Shown: positions 16,685 to 28,527, counted from the first letter of the stretch. The stretch is 64,000 bases of DNA from Amycolatopsis suaedae (GCF_004214935.1 NZ_SFCC01000008.1:308400-372399); one strand, 5' to 3'. The notes: generated by a model not told the origin, from the sequence alone. Made by a program: numbers and translations.

Positions 16685-17449
16685 GTGAACCCCGCACCTG
16701 GCGTCGGGCGCCGCGCCGTCCTCGGCGGCGCGCTGACCCTTCCCCTGCTGGCGGCCGCCCCCGCGCACGCGGCGAGCTGGCGGCTGCGCTGGAACCCCGA
16801 CCCCGGCTCCACCGGGCTGAACGCCTTCGAGGGCGTCGAGGACGACCGGGCGAAGTCGCACCCGGGCGTCAAGCACATCTACCCGCAGGGCGGCGCGTAC
16901 CGCTTCGACATGCACACCCGCGACCGCGACACCTCCACCGACCGCCAGCGGCAGGAGGTCCGCGGCATGCGGCAGAACGGCACCGTGCTGAACTGGCGCG
17001 ACGGTGAGACCTGGCGGGTCACGTACTCGATGTACATCCCGTCCTCGCTCAAGGCCACCACCTCGTTCACGCACATCTTCCAGACGAAGATGCCGGGCAA
17101 GGGCACCTCGCCGCTGACCGTCATGTCGCTGCGGCACGTCGGCAGCACGCCGACCGTCGAGTTCAAGATCTTCGGCGGTGACGTGCTGGTCGGCAGGGTC
17201 GACCTGGCCAGGCTGCACAACCGGTGGACCGACGTGGAGATCGAGCAGCGCATCGGCAACTCCGGCCGGGTCCGCTGGGTGCTGCGCAGTGGCGGCAGCA
17301 CGCTGATCGACGCCAGCAAGAACGGCGACACGTTCCTGGACGACGTCATCCGGCCCAAGTGGGGCATCTACCGGTCGCTGAGCGATTCCGCCAGGCTGGA
17401 GAACTGCCACCTGCTGATCCGCGACCTGCGCGGCTACCAGTACGTCTGA
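16685..17449 (+). CDS. Secreted polysaccharide-lyase-like protein (paralogue of 2988-3773)
   Basis: 254 residues from a GTG after GAGGAG. The export signal has GRRAVLGGALTLPLLAAAP, a Tat-like twin Arg, cleaved near residue 28. The mature protein aligns along its whole length with the protein at 2988-3773: shared blocks are LNAFEGVEDDRAKSHPGVKH, YRFDMHTRDRD, FTHIFQ, RPKWGIYRSL and LIRDLRGYQYV at the C-terminus. Likely a beta jelly-roll acting on, or binding, an extracellular polysaccharide. It stands alone behind a LacI operator, so it is probably induced by a sugar. Catalytic residues are not identified. Confidence 0.65.
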   Translation: MNPAPGVGRRAVLGGALTLPLLAAAPAHAASWRLRWNPDPGSTGLNAFEGVEDDRAKSHPGVKHIYPQGGAYRFDMHTRDRDTSTDRQRQEVRGMRQNGTVLNWRDGETWRVTYSMYIPSSLKATTSFTHIFQTKMPGKGTSPLTVMSLRHVGSTPTVEFKIFGGDVLVGRVDLARLHNRWTDVEIEQRIGNSGRVRWVLRSGGSTLIDASKNGDTFLDDVIRPKWGIYRSLSDSARLENCHLLIRDLRGYQYV

Positions 17450-17486
17450 TCGGGAACCCGCGGGGCCTGCTGGCAGTCTCTCCAGC

Positions 17487-18586
17487 ATGGTCAGCAGAGC
17501 GGACAGGTTCCGCGGGTCCCTTCTCGCCGGCGCGGTCGGCGACGCACTCGGCTTCGACATCGAGTTCGACTCCATCCTCAGCATCCGCAGGCTGCACGGC
17601 CCGGACGGGCTGCGCGGGTACGCCAACCCCGGGCGCGGCCTGATCACCGACGACACCCAGATGACGCTGTTCACCCTGGAGGGCCTGATCCGCGCGCACG
17701 TGGGCGGACGCGACGTCGTCGAGGTGCTGCAGCACGCCTACCAGCGCTGGCTCTACACCCAGGGCGCGCCGTGGGAACGCGACAGCGGCCCCCGCCCCGG
17801 CGAGGCGACGTTGTGGCAACGCAACGGCGGCCGGTTCGCCGAGGGCCGTACCGAGCCGGACGGCTGGCTGGTCACCAACCGCGGCCTGCTGGAGAGCCGC
17901 GCGCCGGGCAACACCTGCATGCGGGCGCTGCGGTCGTTCGCCAACGGCGGTCCCCAGGGCACGTTCACCACGAAACTCAACGACTCCAAGGGCTGCGGCG
18001 GCGTCATGCGGGCCGCGCCGTGCGCGCTGTGGCCACAGGACGTGTTCACGGTGGCCGCCCAGTCGGCGGCGCTGACCCACAGCCATCCCAGCGGCTACCT
18101 GTCCGCCGGGGCACTGGCGGTCATCGTGCGGACACTGCTCGACGGCGCGGGCCTGCGGCAGGCCGTCGACACAGCACTGGCCGAGCTGGTCCGGTGGGAC
18201 GGCCACCAGGAACAGTTGCGGGCACTGGAGAACGCGATCGCGCTGGCCGGCCGGGGTCGGCCGACGCCGGAGACGATCGCCGCCGAACTGGGCGGCGGCT
18301 GGGTCGGCGAGGAGGCGCTGGCCATCGCGGTCTGCGCGGCGCTGGTCTTCGAGGACGACCTGGGCGAGGCGCTGCTGCTGGCGGTCAACCACAGCGGCGA
18401 CAGCGACTCCACCGGCGCCATCTGCGGCAACATCCTCGGCGCACTGCACGGCCCCGACGCCATTCCCGCGCCCTGGCTGGACGCGCTGGAACTACGCGAC
18501 GTCATCGACCAGCTGGCCGTCGACGGCCTCGCCGAGTTCGGGCCGGAGCCGCCGCGTACCGGCGAGTGGCTGGCGAGGTACCCGGG

Positions 18587-18593
<7 letters not shown>
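17487..18593 (+). CDS. ADP-ribosylglycohydrolase family protein, copy 1
   Basis: 368 residues. The DraG-like all-helical fold is indicated by GSLLAGAVGDALG at the N-terminus, LITDDTQMTLFT (metal-binding Thr-Asp-Asp), KGCGGVMRAAP in the middle and NHSGDSDSTGAICGNILGAL near the C-terminus, whose aspartates bind the second magnesium. Such enzymes remove ADP-ribose from proteins or hydrolyse related N- or O-glycosidic bonds in the cytoplasm. All metal ligands expected of an active enzyme appear present. It overlaps copy 2 by 7 bases (ATGGTGA). Compared with copy 2 it has about 16 extra residues, most of them after residue 90. Substrate unknown. Confidence 0.9.
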
Positions 18594-20736
<2,143 letters not shown>

Positions 20737-20824
20737 CTACTTCCGGCGGTGCTTCGTGAGCGGGCGCCTTCATAACGTTTTCCTCACTCCCCCCGGTGAC
20801 ACCGGGTTCAGCGAAGGAGAAGCA

Positions 20825-21580
20825 ATGAAGCTACGGTCCCTGCTCGCCGGTGTGTTCGTCGCCGGCGCGAGCGCGCTCGCCGGCATGGCGGTCCCGGCCA
20901 CCGCGGCTGCCGCTCCCGCCCCCGACGGCGTCCAGCCGTTCATCGTCGGCGGTCGCAACGCGACCCAGGTCTACTCGTTCATGGTGTCGCTGCAGTCCAG
21001 CTCCGGCGGGCACTCCTGTGGTGGCTCGCTGATCAGCTCGACCTGGGTGGTCACCGCCGCCCACTGTGGCCAGCCCGCCCAGGTGCGCGTCGGCACCACC
21101 AACCGCACCAGCGGCGGTTCGGTGGCGCGAGTCGCGCAGCGCATCGCCCACCCGTCGGCCGACCTGGCGCTGCTGCGTCTGTCGACGCCGGTCAGCCAGG
21201 CCCCGATCAGCATCTCGACGGAGTCGGGCCCGGTCGGCACCGCCACCAGGATCATCGGCTGGGGCCAGACCTGCGCCCCGCGTGGTGCCTGCGGCGCGCC
21301 GATCACCCTGCAGGAGCTGGACACGTCGATCGTGGCCGACAGCCGCTGCATGGGCATCCGTGCCGCGAGTGAGATCTGCACCAACAACACCGACGGCAAC
21401 AAGGGTGCCTGCTACGGCGACTCAGGCGGGCCGCAGATCAAGCAGGTCAGCGGACGGTGGGAGCTGATCGGTGCCACCAGCCGGGCCGGCAACAACAGCA
21501 CCACCTGCGCCACGGCCCCGTCGATCTACGTCGACGTGCCCTACTACCGGTCCTGGATCCGCAGCAACAGCGGAGTCTGA
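20825..21580 (+). CDS. Secreted S1 (chymotrypsin-fold) serine protease
   Basis: 251 residues from the ATG after GAAGGAGAAGC. Signal peptide about 1-30, short propeptide, then mature IVGG at 40-43. The triad is His80 in TAAHC, Asp113 in DLALLRL and Ser200 in GDSGGP, with paired Cys for disulfides. The residue six before the catalytic Ser (Asp189 in trypsin) is Gly194 in KGACYGDSGG, so specificity should not be trypsin-like; small or hydrophobic P1 residues are more likely. Followed by a strong terminator. Confidence 0.92.
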   Translation: MKLRSLLAGVFVAGASALAGMAVPATAAAAPAPDGVQPFIVGGRNATQVYSFMVSLQSSSGGHSCGGSLISSTWVVTAAHCGQPAQVRVGTTNRTSGGSVARVAQRIAHPSADLALLRLSTPVSQAPISISTESGPVGTATRIIGWGQTCAPRGACGAPITLQELDTSIVADSRCMGIRAASEICTNNTDGNKGACYGDSGGPQIKQVSGRWELIGATSRAGNNSTTCATAPSIYVDVPYYRSWIRSNSGV

Positions 21581-21859
21581 ACCTGTCCGGCCCGCGCCGG
21601 CACACCAGCGGCCCCTTGGCCGGCGCGGGCCGAGCAGTCCGGTGAGCGAGCCCGGCTTCAGGCCGAACAGCTCCTCGAAGATGCACACCGCCCGGAGCGA
21701 CTCAGGCCGCTCCGGGCGGCTTCTTCCACTTCTCCAGTAGCTCAGGGTCGTGACGCTGACCCGCACGCCACGCTGGGCCAGCCGGTGCCGCACCCGGTCA
21801 AGACCCAGCCCGCTGTCGGTGAACGCCTGGTCGAGCGCCCGTGAGAACTCCGTCCGCAT
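21422..21859 (-). pseudogene. Truncated XRE-type helix-turn-helix regulator
   Basis: The first 85 codons are a convincing HTH domain (MRTEFSRALDQAFTDSGLGL, then VSVTTLSYWRSGRSRPERPE, and LLGPRRPRGRW), matching the N-terminus of longer actinobacterial regulators. After about 21605 the frame passes through the protease terminator and then antisense through the protease C-terminus to a stop at 21422; that part is low-complexity Gly/Ala/Arg and not protein-like. The gene seems to have lost its C-terminal domain, perhaps when the protease gene arrived. A short DNA-binding product could still be made. Confidence 0.6.
21588..21632 (+). terminator. Terminator of the S1 protease gene
   Basis: A perfect 14-bp GC-rich stem, 21588-21601 with 21619-21632, begins 7 bases after the protease stop. 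It also overlaps the broken end of the opposite-strand XRE gene. Confidence 0.8.
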
Positions 21860-21935
21860 GGCACGAACATTGCGGCCTGTGCACCGGGGGAAACAATCCG
21901 TGTCCGGTACCTATGTTTTGCCCCCGGCGCAGTCT

Positions 21936-24470
21936 TCAGCCCGCTAAAGCCGCCAGGCGGCGGCCGTAGACCGTGTCCCGCTGCCGCGAGGGGCGTCCGG
22001 CCAGCGACGCGAGGTGGTCCAGCTCCGCGGTGGTGCGCGAGGACCCGTGCTCGGACCCGGCCATCCGCGAGATGGTCTCCTCCATCAGCGTCCCGCCGAT
22101 GTCGTTGGCACCGCCGCGCAGCACCTGCGCCGTGCCCTCGTCGCCGAGCTTGACCCACGAGCACTGCACGTTGTCGATCCGCCCGTGCAGCGCCAGCCGC
22201 GCGAACGCGTGCACCGCGCGGTTGTCCCGCACCGTCGGCCCCGGCCGGGCGACGCCCGCCAGGTAGATCGGCGCGTTGTGGTGCACGAACGGCAGCCCGA
22301 CGAACTCGGTGAACCCGCCGGTGTCCTCCGCGATCCGCGCCAGCACCCGCAGGTGGCCCAGCCAGTGACCGGGGTGGTCGACGTGGCCGTACATCATCGT
22401 CGACGACGACGGGATGCCCAGCCGGTGTGCCGTGCTGACCACGTCGATCCAGGTCTGGGCGGGCAGCTTGCCCTTGGTGAGCACCCACCGCACGTCGTCG
22501 TCGAGGATCTCCGCCGCCGTGCCGGGGATCGAGCCGAGCCCGGCGTCGCGCAGCTCGGTCAGCCACTCCTCGACGCTGATGCCCGCTTTCGCCGCGGCGG
22601 AGACGATCTCCATCGGCGAGAACGCGTGGACGTGCATGTCCGGGACCGCCGCCTTGATCGCCCTGACGATGTCGGCGTAGTAGCTGACCGGCAGCTTCGG
22701 GTCGATCCCGCCCTGCATGCACACCTCGGTGGCACCGGCGTGCGCCGCCTCGACGGCCCGCGCCGCGACCTCGTCCACCGACAGCCGGAACGCGTCGGCG
22801 TCCCGCTCACGCTGGGCGAACGCGCAGAACCGGCAACCGACGTAACAGACGTTGGAGAAGTTGATGTTGCGGTTGACGACATACGTGATGTCCTCACCGA
22901 CGACGTCGGCACGCAGCTCGTCGGCCAGCGTCGCCATGGCCTCCAGCGCCGGGCCGTCGGCGGTCAGCAACGCCATCGCGGCGTCGGTGTGCTCGGGTTC
23001 GAGCAGCGCGCCCGGGTAGTCGGCGGCCAGCCGCAGGCCCGTGCGGACGTCGGTGTCCAGCCGCTCCGGCGCGGCAGGCACCTGGCTGCGCAGGATGTCC
23101 CAGTCGCCGTAGACGCTGTCGAAGTCACCGCGCCGGTCACCGGTGCGGCCCTCGGTGTCGATGGCGGTGTGCAGGTCGGCGCGGCCGATCGTGTCCAGCC
23201 CGCCGTCGGGCTCCTGCCAGCGGCGGCCCTCGATCGCCGCGTCCTCGTCGGCCATGCCGTCCTCGGTGGCCAGCGCCGTGACGTGCGGGTGCAGCCGGAT
23301 GTCGATCCACTTCTCGGCGGCGGTGACGTAACGCGGGTAGACGGCCAGCCGCTCCTGCAGCTCGTAGCCTGCCTGGCGGGTCCACTCGGCCAGCTCGTCA
23401 AGCCGCGGCCACGGCCGTTCGGGGTTGACATGGTCGGGCGTCACCGGGGACACGCCGCCCCAGTCGTCGATGCCCGCCCGCAGCAGCAGGGCGTGCTCCT
23501 CGCCGGCGAGGTTGGGCGGCGCCTGCACGCTGACGCCCGGCGGCATCAGCAGCCTGCCGACGGCCACCGTCGCGGCCAGGTCGGTCAGGTCCAGGTCGGG
23601 CACCGACCGCATGGCCGTGTCCGGCTTGGCCCGGAAGTTCTGGACGATGATCTCCTGGATGTGCCGGAGCTGCCTGGCCCGCTGCCGGATGGCCTGCAGC
23701 GACTCGGCGCGCTCGGTCCGGTTCTCCCCGATGCCCACCAGGATCCCGGTGGTGAACGGGACACCCACGCGCCCGGCGTCGTCGAGGACGCGCAGTCGCA
23801 CGGCCGGTTCCTTGTCCGGGCTGCCGTAGTGCGGGCCGCCCTTCTCCGACCACAGCCGGTCGGCCGTGGTCTCCAGCATCATCCCCATGCTGGCGGCGAC
23901 CGGCTTGAGCCGCTGCAGCTCGGCCCAGCTCAGCACGCCGGGGTTGAGGTGCGGCAGCAGGCCGGTCTCCTCCAGCACGGCGATGGCGCTGGCCCGCACG
24001 TAGTCCAGTGTGGACTCGTACCCGCGGGCCTCCAGCCACTCCTTCGCCTGCGGCCAGCGGTCCTCCGGCCGGTCGCCGAGGGTGAACAGTGCTTCCTTGC
24101 AGCCGGCCGCGGCACCGGCGCGGGCGATCTCCAGCACCTCGTCGCGCTCCAGGTACAGCGAGTGCAGTTTGCCGGGCACGGTGACGAACGTGCAGTAGTG
24201 ACAGCGGTCCCGGCACAGCCGGGTCAGCGGGATGAACACGCTGCTGCTGTAGCTGACGATCCCGCTGCGGCCCTGGTCGGCGAGGTGCGCGTCGCGGACC
24301 CGGCCGGCCGCGTCCATCAGCTGTTCCAGGTCCTCTCCCCTGGCCTGCAGCAGGATCGCGGCCTCGGTGGTGTCCAGCGCGACCCCGTCGGCGGCGCGGC
24401 GGAGGGCCCTGCGCATCGCGGAGGAGGTGGGTTGCGGATCCGGCGGGGCGAGGAGCACGCGATCAGCCAT
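21936..24470 (-). CDS. fbiC: Bifunctional FO synthase (CofG/CofH fusion)
   Basis: 844 residues, the usual length of the actinobacterial fused enzyme. Two radical-SAM domains each have a CxxxCxxC cluster: Cys86, Cys90, Cys93 in CRDRCHYC (CofG half) and CYVGCRFC near residues 541-548 (CofH half). It joins tyrosine and the diaminouracil from riboflavin synthesis to make 7,8-didemethyl-8-hydroxy-5-deazariboflavin, the chromophore of coenzyme F420. It stands alone here. Its presence shows that the organism makes F420. Confidence 0.96.
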   Translation of the reverse strand: MADRVLLAPPDPQPTSSAMRRALRRAADGVALDTTEAAILLQARGEDLEQLMDAAGRVRDAHLADQGRSGIVSYSSSVFIPLTRLCRDRCHYCTFVTVPGKLHSLYLERDEVLEIARAGAAAGCKEALFTLGDRPEDRWPQAKEWLEARGYESTLDYVRASAIAVLEETGLLPHLNPGVLSWAELQRLKPVAASMGMMLETTADRLWSEKGGPHYGSPDKEPAVRLRVLDDAGRVGVPFTTGILVGIGENRTERAESLQAIRQRARQLRHIQEIIVQNFRAKPDTAMRSVPDLDLTDLAATVAVGRLLMPPGVSVQAPPNLAGEEHALLLRAGIDDWGGVSPVTPDHVNPERPWPRLDELAEWTRQAGYELQERLAVYPRYVTAAEKWIDIRLHPHVTALATEDGMADEDAAIEGRRWQEPDGGLDTIGRADLHTAIDTEGRTGDRRGDFDSVYGDWDILRSQVPAAPERLDTDVRTGLRLAADYPGALLEPEHTDAAMALLTADGPALEAMATLADELRADVVGEDITYVVNRNINFSNVCYVGCRFCAFAQRERDADAFRLSVDEVAARAVEAAHAGATEVCMQGGIDPKLPVSYYADIVRAIKAAVPDMHVHAFSPMEIVSAAAKAGISVEEWLTELRDAGLGSIPGTAAEILDDDVRWVLTKGKLPAQTWIDVVSTAHRLGIPSSSTMMYGHVDHPGHWLGHLRVLARIAEDTGGFTEFVGLPFVHHNAPIYLAGVARPGPTVRDNRAVHAFARLALHGRIDNVQCSWVKLGDEGTAQVLRGGANDIGGTLMEETISRMAGSEHGSSRTTAELDHLASLAGRPSRQRDTVYGRRLAALAG

Positions 24471-24513
24471 GACCGCGAGCCTACGACCGCGGACGGCTCA
24501 CGGGCACATTCTC

Positions 24514-25566
24514 TTACTGTGAGGGATTCCTCGCCGAACCGGGAATAAGCCCGGTGCTGGAGCGCACGGTGACGGACCACGCCGCCCCGGCGTCCGGCGC
24601 GGCCTCGCCCAGCGCGATCAGCGCGCAGTCCCGGCCCTGGTCCTGCAACGATTGCACGACCGTGGTGAGTCCCTCCCGGCCGGCGTCCGGGTCGTCGTCC
24701 CACCCGGCGACCGCGACGTCGCCGGGTACCCGCAGTCCCCGGCGGCGGGCGGCGTCGAGCACGCCGAACGCGAGCTGGTCGCTCATCGCGATCACCGCGT
24801 CCGGCTCGCAGGTGTCGAACAGCGTCTCGGCCATGGCGGCGGCCTCGGCGCGGTCATTGCGGCTGACGACGGCCACGGGCAACCCGCCGCGGTGGTCGTA
24901 GATGCCGAGCAGCCGTTCGCGGGTGACCGTGAACTCGACGGTCGCCGGGTCGGGTCCGGTCTCCAGCCTGCTTCGGCGGCCGGGGTCGAACGGGAAGCTC
25001 AGCACGGCGGGCCTACGGGCTCCGGCGAACGTATGAACGGCCAGCTCGCGTGCGGAGGCGCGGTTGTCGATGGTCACCACTGATGCTCCCTCGACCGCCG
25101 GGCCGCCCTGGATGGCCACCGGCTTGCCGATCCCGCTCAGCGCGGCCAGCACGGGGTCGGACTCGAACGTGGGCCACACGATGTAGCCGTCGACCGAGGC
25201 GGATTTCACCCGGTCGACGTCGGTGTCCGCCCCGGTGGTGGGAATGAGGTTGAGTCCGATCCCGCGCTCGCGGCACACCTGCGCGACGCCGGTCAGGAAC
25301 CCGCGGGCCTGCGGATCCTCGAAGGCGTAGGCCAGGTGCTCGCCGAGCACGACGCCGATCGCGCCGGTGCGGCGGCGGCGCAGGGAGCGCGCCGTCGGGT
25401 CCGGCCCCCGGTAGCCCAGCTCGGCGGCGGTCTCCCGGACCCGGCGCAGGGTGTCCGCGGCGACCCGTTCCGGCTGGTTGTAGCAGTACGACACCGTCAT
25501 CGGGGAGACGCCGCAGCGGCGCGCCACCTCGGCCATGGTGACGCGGGACGCTTTGGGGCTGGACAT
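24514..25566 (-). CDS. LacI-family transcriptional repressor
   Basis: 350 residues. The N-terminal HTH reads VTMAEVARRCGVSPMTVSYC, with the hinge helix ARSLRRRRTGAIGVV, followed by a periplasmic-binding-like sensor domain (about 65-340). Near the end, SDQLAFGVLDAARRRGLRVP and VAVAGWDDDP are typical. It is divergent from an MFS/GH13 operon with a 30-bp gap containing a LacI-type dyad, so it probably represses that operon and itself until an alpha-glucoside or related sugar binds. Confidence 0.94.
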   Translation of the reverse strand: MSSPKASRVTMAEVARRCGVSPMTVSYCYNQPERVAADTLRRVRETAAELGYRGPDPTARSLRRRRTGAIGVVLGEHLAYAFEDPQARGFLTGVAQVCRERGIGLNLIPTTGADTDVDRVKSASVDGYIVWPTFESDPVLAALSGIGKPVAIQGGPAVEGASVVTIDNRASARELAVHTFAGARRPAVLSFPFDPGRRSRLETGPDPATVEFTVTRERLLGIYDHRGGLPVAVVSRNDRAEAAAMAETLFDTCEPDAVIAMSDQLAFGVLDAARRRGLRVPGDVAVAGWDDDPDAGREGLTTVVQSLQDQGRDCALIALGEAAPDAGAAWSVTVRSSTGLIPGSARNPSQ

Positions 25567-25580
25567 TGCCCCAGCCTATC

Positions 25581-25596
25581 TGTGTATCGTTACACA
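25581..25596. promoter_or_regulatory. LacI-type operator between repressor and MFS genes
   Basis: TGTGTATCGTTACACA: 6-bp arms TGTGTA and TACACA are exact inverted copies around a CG centre. It ends one base before the MFS ATG at 25597 and is 15 bp from the repressor start, so occupancy would block both transcription units. Confidence 0.8.
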
Positions 25597-26817
25597 ATGC
25601 TCGTCCGGACCCGGTTCGCCCTGGCCGCGCTCAGCACGGCCTGCTTCACGTCGGTGACGTCGGAGAACCTGCCGGTCGCACTGCTTCCCCAGCTCGCGGA
25701 CGGTTTCGGCGTGTCCGAACCGGCCATCGGCCTGCTGGTCACCGGGTACGCGGTGGTCGTCGCGGTCACCGTCGTACCGCTGGTGACGGTGACCGCCCGA
25801 TGGGACCGCCGGACGACCGCGCTCGCGGCGATCCTGGCGGTGACGGCGTCGAACCTGCTGCTCGCCGTGGCGCCGGGCTACGCAGTGGCGGTGATCGCGC
25901 GGCTGGTGGCGGCCGTCGGTCACGGGGTGTTCTGGTCGGTCGTCGCGGCGATGGCCAGCCGGATGCTCGGGCCCGAACGGGCAGGTCGCGCGACCGCCGT
26001 CGTCTACGCGGGCAACTCGGTCGCGTTCCTGCTCGGGCTCCCGCTGTGCTCGTGGCTCGGCACGACGCTCGGCTGGCGAGCCACCGCCCTGGTCATGGCC
26101 GGTGTCGCCGCGCTCGCCGCCGCGGTGATCCGCCTGACGGTGGACGCCATGCCCGCCGTGCCGCGAACGGGCGGTTCGCCGCTGCGGCACGCACTGACCG
26201 ACCGTTCGCTCGTCTCGGTCAACCTGACCACCGTGCTCGTCGTGCTCGGCCACTTCACGGCGTTCACCTACATCACCGTGATCATCGCCGATTACGTCCG
26301 CCTGGACGGCTCCGCGATGCTGCTCGCGCACGGCGCGGCCGGGGTGCTCGGCCTCGTCGTGATCGGCCGGGCGGTGGACCGGCACCCGCGCACCACCGCA
26401 CTGGTGGTCACCGGCGGCCTCGCCGCCTGCATGCTCCTGCTGCTGACCGCCGGGGCCGTGTCCACCGCGGTCGCGGCCGTCGCCGTGGTGCTGTGGGCGA
26501 TTCCGGCAGGCGGAATGGCCGTGGTGCTGCAGGCCGCCGTGCTGCGCGCGGCCGCCCAGCCGGATCTCGCATCGGCCGTCTACATCGTCGCCTTCCAGGC
26601 CGGGATCGCGCTCGGCGCCTGGGCCGGCGGGGTCAGCCTCGGCGGCGGCGCACTCACCATCGCGGCGGTGTGCGGGCTCGCCGCGGCCGTCGTCGTCAGC
26701 CGATCCGCCGCCTTCACCGGAGAGGAGCACCATGAACAGGCCGTGGTGGCAGGACGCCGTCGTCTACCAGATCTACCCGCGCAGCTTCGCCGACACCGAC
26801 GGCGACGGCATCGGTGA
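25597..26817 (+). CDS. MFS transporter of the sugar locus (AraJ-like)
   Basis: 406 residues, about 12 membrane helices, opening with TSENLPVALLPQLADGFGVS, a form typical of DHA1 sugar-efflux or arabinose-efflux relatives. No SD site precedes the ATG, which lies immediately after the LacI dyad; the mRNA may be leaderless. The last 28 codons overlap the start of the GH13 gene by 86 bases in another frame and are Arg/His-rich, an unusual tail that may be a recent stop-codon loss. Direction of transport is not known; import of a disaccharide or export of excess sugar are both possible. Confidence 0.83.
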   Translation: MLVRTRFALAALSTACFTSVTSENLPVALLPQLADGFGVSEPAIGLLVTGYAVVVAVTVVPLVTVTARWDRRTTALAAILAVTASNLLLAVAPGYAVAVIARLVAAVGHGVFWSVVAAMASRMLGPERAGRATAVVYAGNSVAFLLGLPLCSWLGTTLGWRATALVMAGVAALAAAVIRLTVDAMPAVPRTGGSPLRHALTDRSLVSVNLTTVLVVLGHFTAFTYITVIIADYVRLDGSAMLLAHGAAGVLGLVVIGRAVDRHPRTTALVVTGGLAACMLLLLTAGAVSTAVAAVAVVLWAIPAGGMAVVLQAAVLRAAAQPDLASAVYIVAFQAGIALGAWAGGVSLGGGALTIAAVCGLAAAVVVSRSAAFTGEEHHEQAVVAGRRRLPDLPAQLRRHRRRRHR

Positions 26818-28249
26818 CCTGCGCGGGATCGTCGAACGGCTCGGCTACCTGCGTTCGCTGGGCGTCGACGCGCTGTGGATCTCGCCGTTCTTCCGCTCGC
26901 CGATGGCCGACTTCGGCTACGACGTCAGCGACCACACGGCCGTCGACCCGGTCTTCGGCACCGATGCCGACGCCGAGGAACTGATCGCCGCCGCACATGC
27001 CGGCGGCCTGCGGATCCTCGTCGACATCGTGCTGCCGCACACCAGCGACCGGCACCCGTGGTTCCGCGCCGCGGCGACCTCGCGCAGTGCGCCGATGCGG
27101 GACTTCTACGTCTGGCGGGACAGCGGCCCCGACGGCGGCCCGCCGAACAACTGGGTCGCCGGCTTCCCGCCGGACAGCCCGGCGTGGACGTGGCACCCGG
27201 AGACCGGCCAGTGGTACCTGCACTCGCACCTGCCGCAGCAACCCGACCTCGACTGGTCCAACCCCGCCGTGCGGCAGGCCCAGCTCGACGTGCTGCGGTT
27301 CTGGCTGGACCGCGGCGTCGACGGCGTCCGGCTCGACTCGATCAACCGGCTGGGCAAGGACCCCGGGTACCGGGACAACGTCGACGGGCTGCCGTCGCGG
27401 CAGCGGGACTGGCCGACGCTGCACGACTACCTGCGTGAGGTGCGCACGCTTGTCGACAAGTACCCGGATGCCGTCGCGGTCGGCGAGGTCTGGGAGTTCG
27501 ACCAGCGGCGGATCCTGCCCTACGTGGCTCCCGGCGAGCTGCACCTCGCGCACAACTTCGTGTTCTCCGGACTGCCCTTCGACGCGGCCGCGATCAGGGC
27601 GACCGTCCAGGAGTTCCTGGACCTGGCGGGCGAAGACGTCTGGCCGGCGTGGTTCCTCGGCAACCACGACATCCCACGGGTGGTGAGCCGGTGGGGCGGG
27701 CAGGCCGCCGGGCGGCTGGCCGCCATGCTGCTGCTCACCCTGCGCGGCACGCCGTTCCTCTACCAGGGCGAGGAGCTGGGGCTGCCGGACACCGAGCTGC
27801 CGCCCGGCGTCGGTGAGGACCGTAACGGCCGCGATCCCCAGCGCACGCCGATGCCGTGGACGGCCGGTCCGGGCCACGGGTTCAGCACCGGGACGCCGTG
27901 GCTGCCGTTGGGCGCGACGGCCGGGCGGCTCAACGTCGAATCGGAGCTGGCCGACCCGGGCTCGACGCTGTGTCTCTACCGGGAACTGCTGGCGCTGCGC
28001 AGGCGGCGGCCGTCACTGCGGGCCGGCACCCAGGTGTTCACCGACGGGCCGCCCGGCGTGCTCGCCTACCTCCGGGCGACGGAGGAGGAACGCTCACTGG
28101 TGGTGCTGAACCTCGCGCCGACGGGCCGTTCGCTGCCCTGGGACTCCGCACTCGTGCCGTTGGTGTCGACCGGCGACGTCACGCTCGGGGACGGCGTCAC
28201 GCTGGGCCCGTGCGCCGGAGCCGTGTTCGACGCTCAGGCGTGCGGCTGA
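26732..28249 (+). CDS. GH13 alpha-glucosidase (oligo-1,6-glucosidase/trehalulose-type)
   Basis: 505 residues, cytoplasmic (no signal peptide); ATG after AGAGGAG. The (beta/alpha)8 barrel begins WWQDAVVYQIYPRSF. Catalytic residues are Asp202 in GVRLDSI (nucleophile), Glu252 in VGEVWEF (acid/base) and Asp313 in LGNHDIPR (transition-state stabiliser). Calcium-type loop DTDGDGIGDL is present. It hydrolyses alpha-glucosidic bonds of short sugars such as maltose or isomaltose. Cotranscribed with the MFS gene under the LacI repressor. Exact linkage preference cannot be read. Confidence 0.92.
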   Translation: MNRPWWQDAVVYQIYPRSFADTDGDGIGDLRGIVERLGYLRSLGVDALWISPFFRSPMADFGYDVSDHTAVDPVFGTDADAEELIAAAHAGGLRILVDIVLPHTSDRHPWFRAAATSRSAPMRDFYVWRDSGPDGGPPNNWVAGFPPDSPAWTWHPETGQWYLHSHLPQQPDLDWSNPAVRQAQLDVLRFWLDRGVDGVRLDSINRLGKDPGYRDNVDGLPSRQRDWPTLHDYLREVRTLVDKYPDAVAVGEVWEFDQRRILPYVAPGELHLAHNFVFSGLPFDAAAIRATVQEFLDLAGEDVWPAWFLGNHDIPRVVSRWGGQAAGRLAAMLLLTLRGTPFLYQGEELGLPDTELPPGVGEDRNGRDPQRTPMPWTAGPGHGFSTGTPWLPLGATAGRLNVESELADPGSTLCLYRELLALRRRRPSLRAGTQVFTDGPPGVLAYLRATEEERSLVVLNLAPTGRSLPWDSALVPLVSTGDVTLGDGVTLGPCAGAVFDAQACG

Positions 28250-28527
28250 AGGGTGGGGCGGGTGGGTTCCTCGTGCGGCTGCTGCTGCGGCGGCGCGGGC
28301 TGGGCGGCACGGGCCTTGCGGCGCTGACGCAGGATGCCCAGCGCCATGCCGACCACACCGAGAACCACGGCGACAAGGCCGACGGGGCCGAGGATGCCGG
28401 CGGACATGGCCTCCGGCTCGATCGCGGTGGCGGCGGACGCGGAACCAGCGCCCAGCAGGGTCAGGCACAGGGAGAGGGCGGTCGCGGCCATGACGGGCCG
28501 CAACAGGTTGTGCCGGGGGTTGCGCAC
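28234..28527 (-). CDS. Small secreted/membrane protein of unknown function
   Basis: 97 residues from a GTG after AGGAGG. It has a signal peptide (about 1-32, GAGSASAATA), a short exposed segment, one membrane helix (about 46-66), a basic stop-transfer RQRRKAR and a Pro/Gln-rich cytoplasmic tail. No family recognised. Its 3' end overlaps the convergent GH13 gene by 16 bases. Confidence 0.65.
   Translation of the reverse strand: MRNPRHNLLRPVMAATALSLCLTLLGAGSASAATAIEPEAMSAGILGPVGLVAVVLGVVGMALGILRQRRKARAAQPAPPQQQPHEEPTRPTLQPHA

Noticed and set aside
21940..21955. CCCGCTAAAGCCGCC resembling half of the terminator at 58287-58320
   Set aside because: It is the coding end and stop of fbiC with no pairing partner nearby; chance similarity.
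22014..24548. 844-codon plus-strand frame opposite fbiC
   Set aside because: Composition is His/Arg/Val-rich without motifs; fbiC has both radical-SAM clusters in the other strand.
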